DNA of 64,000 bases from Pseudomonadota bacterium (GTDB taxonomy: Bacteria > Pseudomonadota > Gammaproteobacteria > Burkholderiales > Burkholderiaceae_F), in contig JAKOQB010000005.1 in NCBI GenBank assembly GCA_029778535.1, forward strand, positions 186,001 to 250,000, written 5' to 3'. Below the pieces are notes generated by a model that was not told where the DNA came from, searched no databases, and saw only the letters and a list, made by a program, of their open reading frames with translations. The position numbers and the translations under genes were made by a program. Below are positions 63,893-64,000 of the stretch, one piece after another. Position 1 is the first letter of the stretch. Each line of letters begins with the position of its first letter.

Positions 63893-64000
63893 TCATTTCG
63901 CGGCGCGGATCGCGCGCCACACGCGCTCCGGCGTGGCCGGCATCGCGATGTCGGCCACACCGAGCGGCCGCAGCGTATCGAGCACCGCGTTGATCACCGT
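63893..64000 (-). CDS. C-terminus of a CoxL/XdhB-type molybdopterin-binding subunit (partial)
   Basis: The last 35 codons and stop of a gene that continues beyond the right edge. The visible end ([20 protein letters not shown], then ERVWRAI) matches the conserved C-terminus of xanthine dehydrogenase / aerobic CO dehydrogenase large subunits, which bind the molybdenum cofactor. Which substrate class it belongs to cannot be judged from this piece. Confidence 0.65.
   Translation of the reverse strand, partial: TVINAVLDTLRPLGVADIAMPATPERVWRAIRAAK

Overview
The window is a dense, high-GC piece of a bacterial chromosome and reads as a betaproteobacterium of the order Burkholderiales or close to it. 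The evidence is the rpoD/tRNA junction, the linkage argH–LytS/LytTR pair–hemC–hemD–hemX–hemY, several TRAP transporters, an aceE–aceF–lpdA operon in which both aceF and lpdA carry lipoyl domains, and a member of the betaproteobacterial proteasome homologue (BPH) family. Almost every gene is an ordinary chromosomal gene; no phage, plasmid, CRISPR array or rRNA operon was seen. The novelty lies in small repeats and a few unusual proteins.

Layout. 1–2.9 kb: 3' end of rpoD, a CAU-anticodon tRNA whose 3' half is duplicated 130 bp downstream, and a DEAD-box helicase. 2.9–5.7 kb (minus): metY, a CoA-binding protein and gluQ. 5.7–11.3 kb: two related PAS-GGDEF diguanylate cyclases and a pirin. 11.3–14.5 kb (minus): a lipoprotein, an alpha/beta-hydrolase esterase, mogA and darP. 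14.5–19.5 kb: pmbA and a TRAP system whose binding protein faces its own permease genes. 19.6–30.4 kb: argH, an AlgZ/AlgR-like two-component pair, an AT-richer orphan, ppc, and hemC-hemD-hemX-hemY. 30.4–35.2 kb: a second TRAP operon and a K+/H+ antiporter. 35.2–38.1 kb: an SDR, an aldehyde dehydrogenase and ppa. 38.1–40.1 kb: a flavodiiron-type metallo-beta-lactamase protein divergent from an ECF sigma/anti-sigma pair. 40.1–44.6 kb: a MITE-like element, an EamA exporter, an acyltransferase, nadE and glnB. 44.7–53.9 kb (minus): smr-trxB, then the operon kinase–regulator–folD–prlC–Grx–xthA. 54.2–63.7 kb (plus): aceE, aceF, BPH, lpdA, a helical protein with a basic tail, a tautomerase, rpiA and a DUF2459 protein. 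The right edge enters the end of a CoxL/XdhB-type molybdoenzyme subunit.

How the parts fit. The window covers central metabolism (pyruvate dehydrogenase, PEP carboxylase, pyrophosphatase, rpiA), tetrapyrrole synthesis, NAD, folate and methionine metabolism, thiol redox balance and uptake of organic acids. Regulation comes from two two-component systems, PII, one ECF sigma factor and c-di-GMP.

The most unusual signals are: (1) inverted arrays of 7-bp repeats, each locus with its own heptad, placed between co-directional genes just before start codons; (2) two loci (a tRNA and nadE) where the gene's 3' end is duplicated around a short GC-rich hairpin insert; (3) a 249-bp element with 21-bp perfect terminal inverted repeats that supplies the stop codons of both flanking genes; (4) a proteasome-like peptidase translationally coupled to lpdA; (5) a stand-alone flavodiiron-type diiron protein divergent from an ECF sigma factor across a long near-perfect palindrome.
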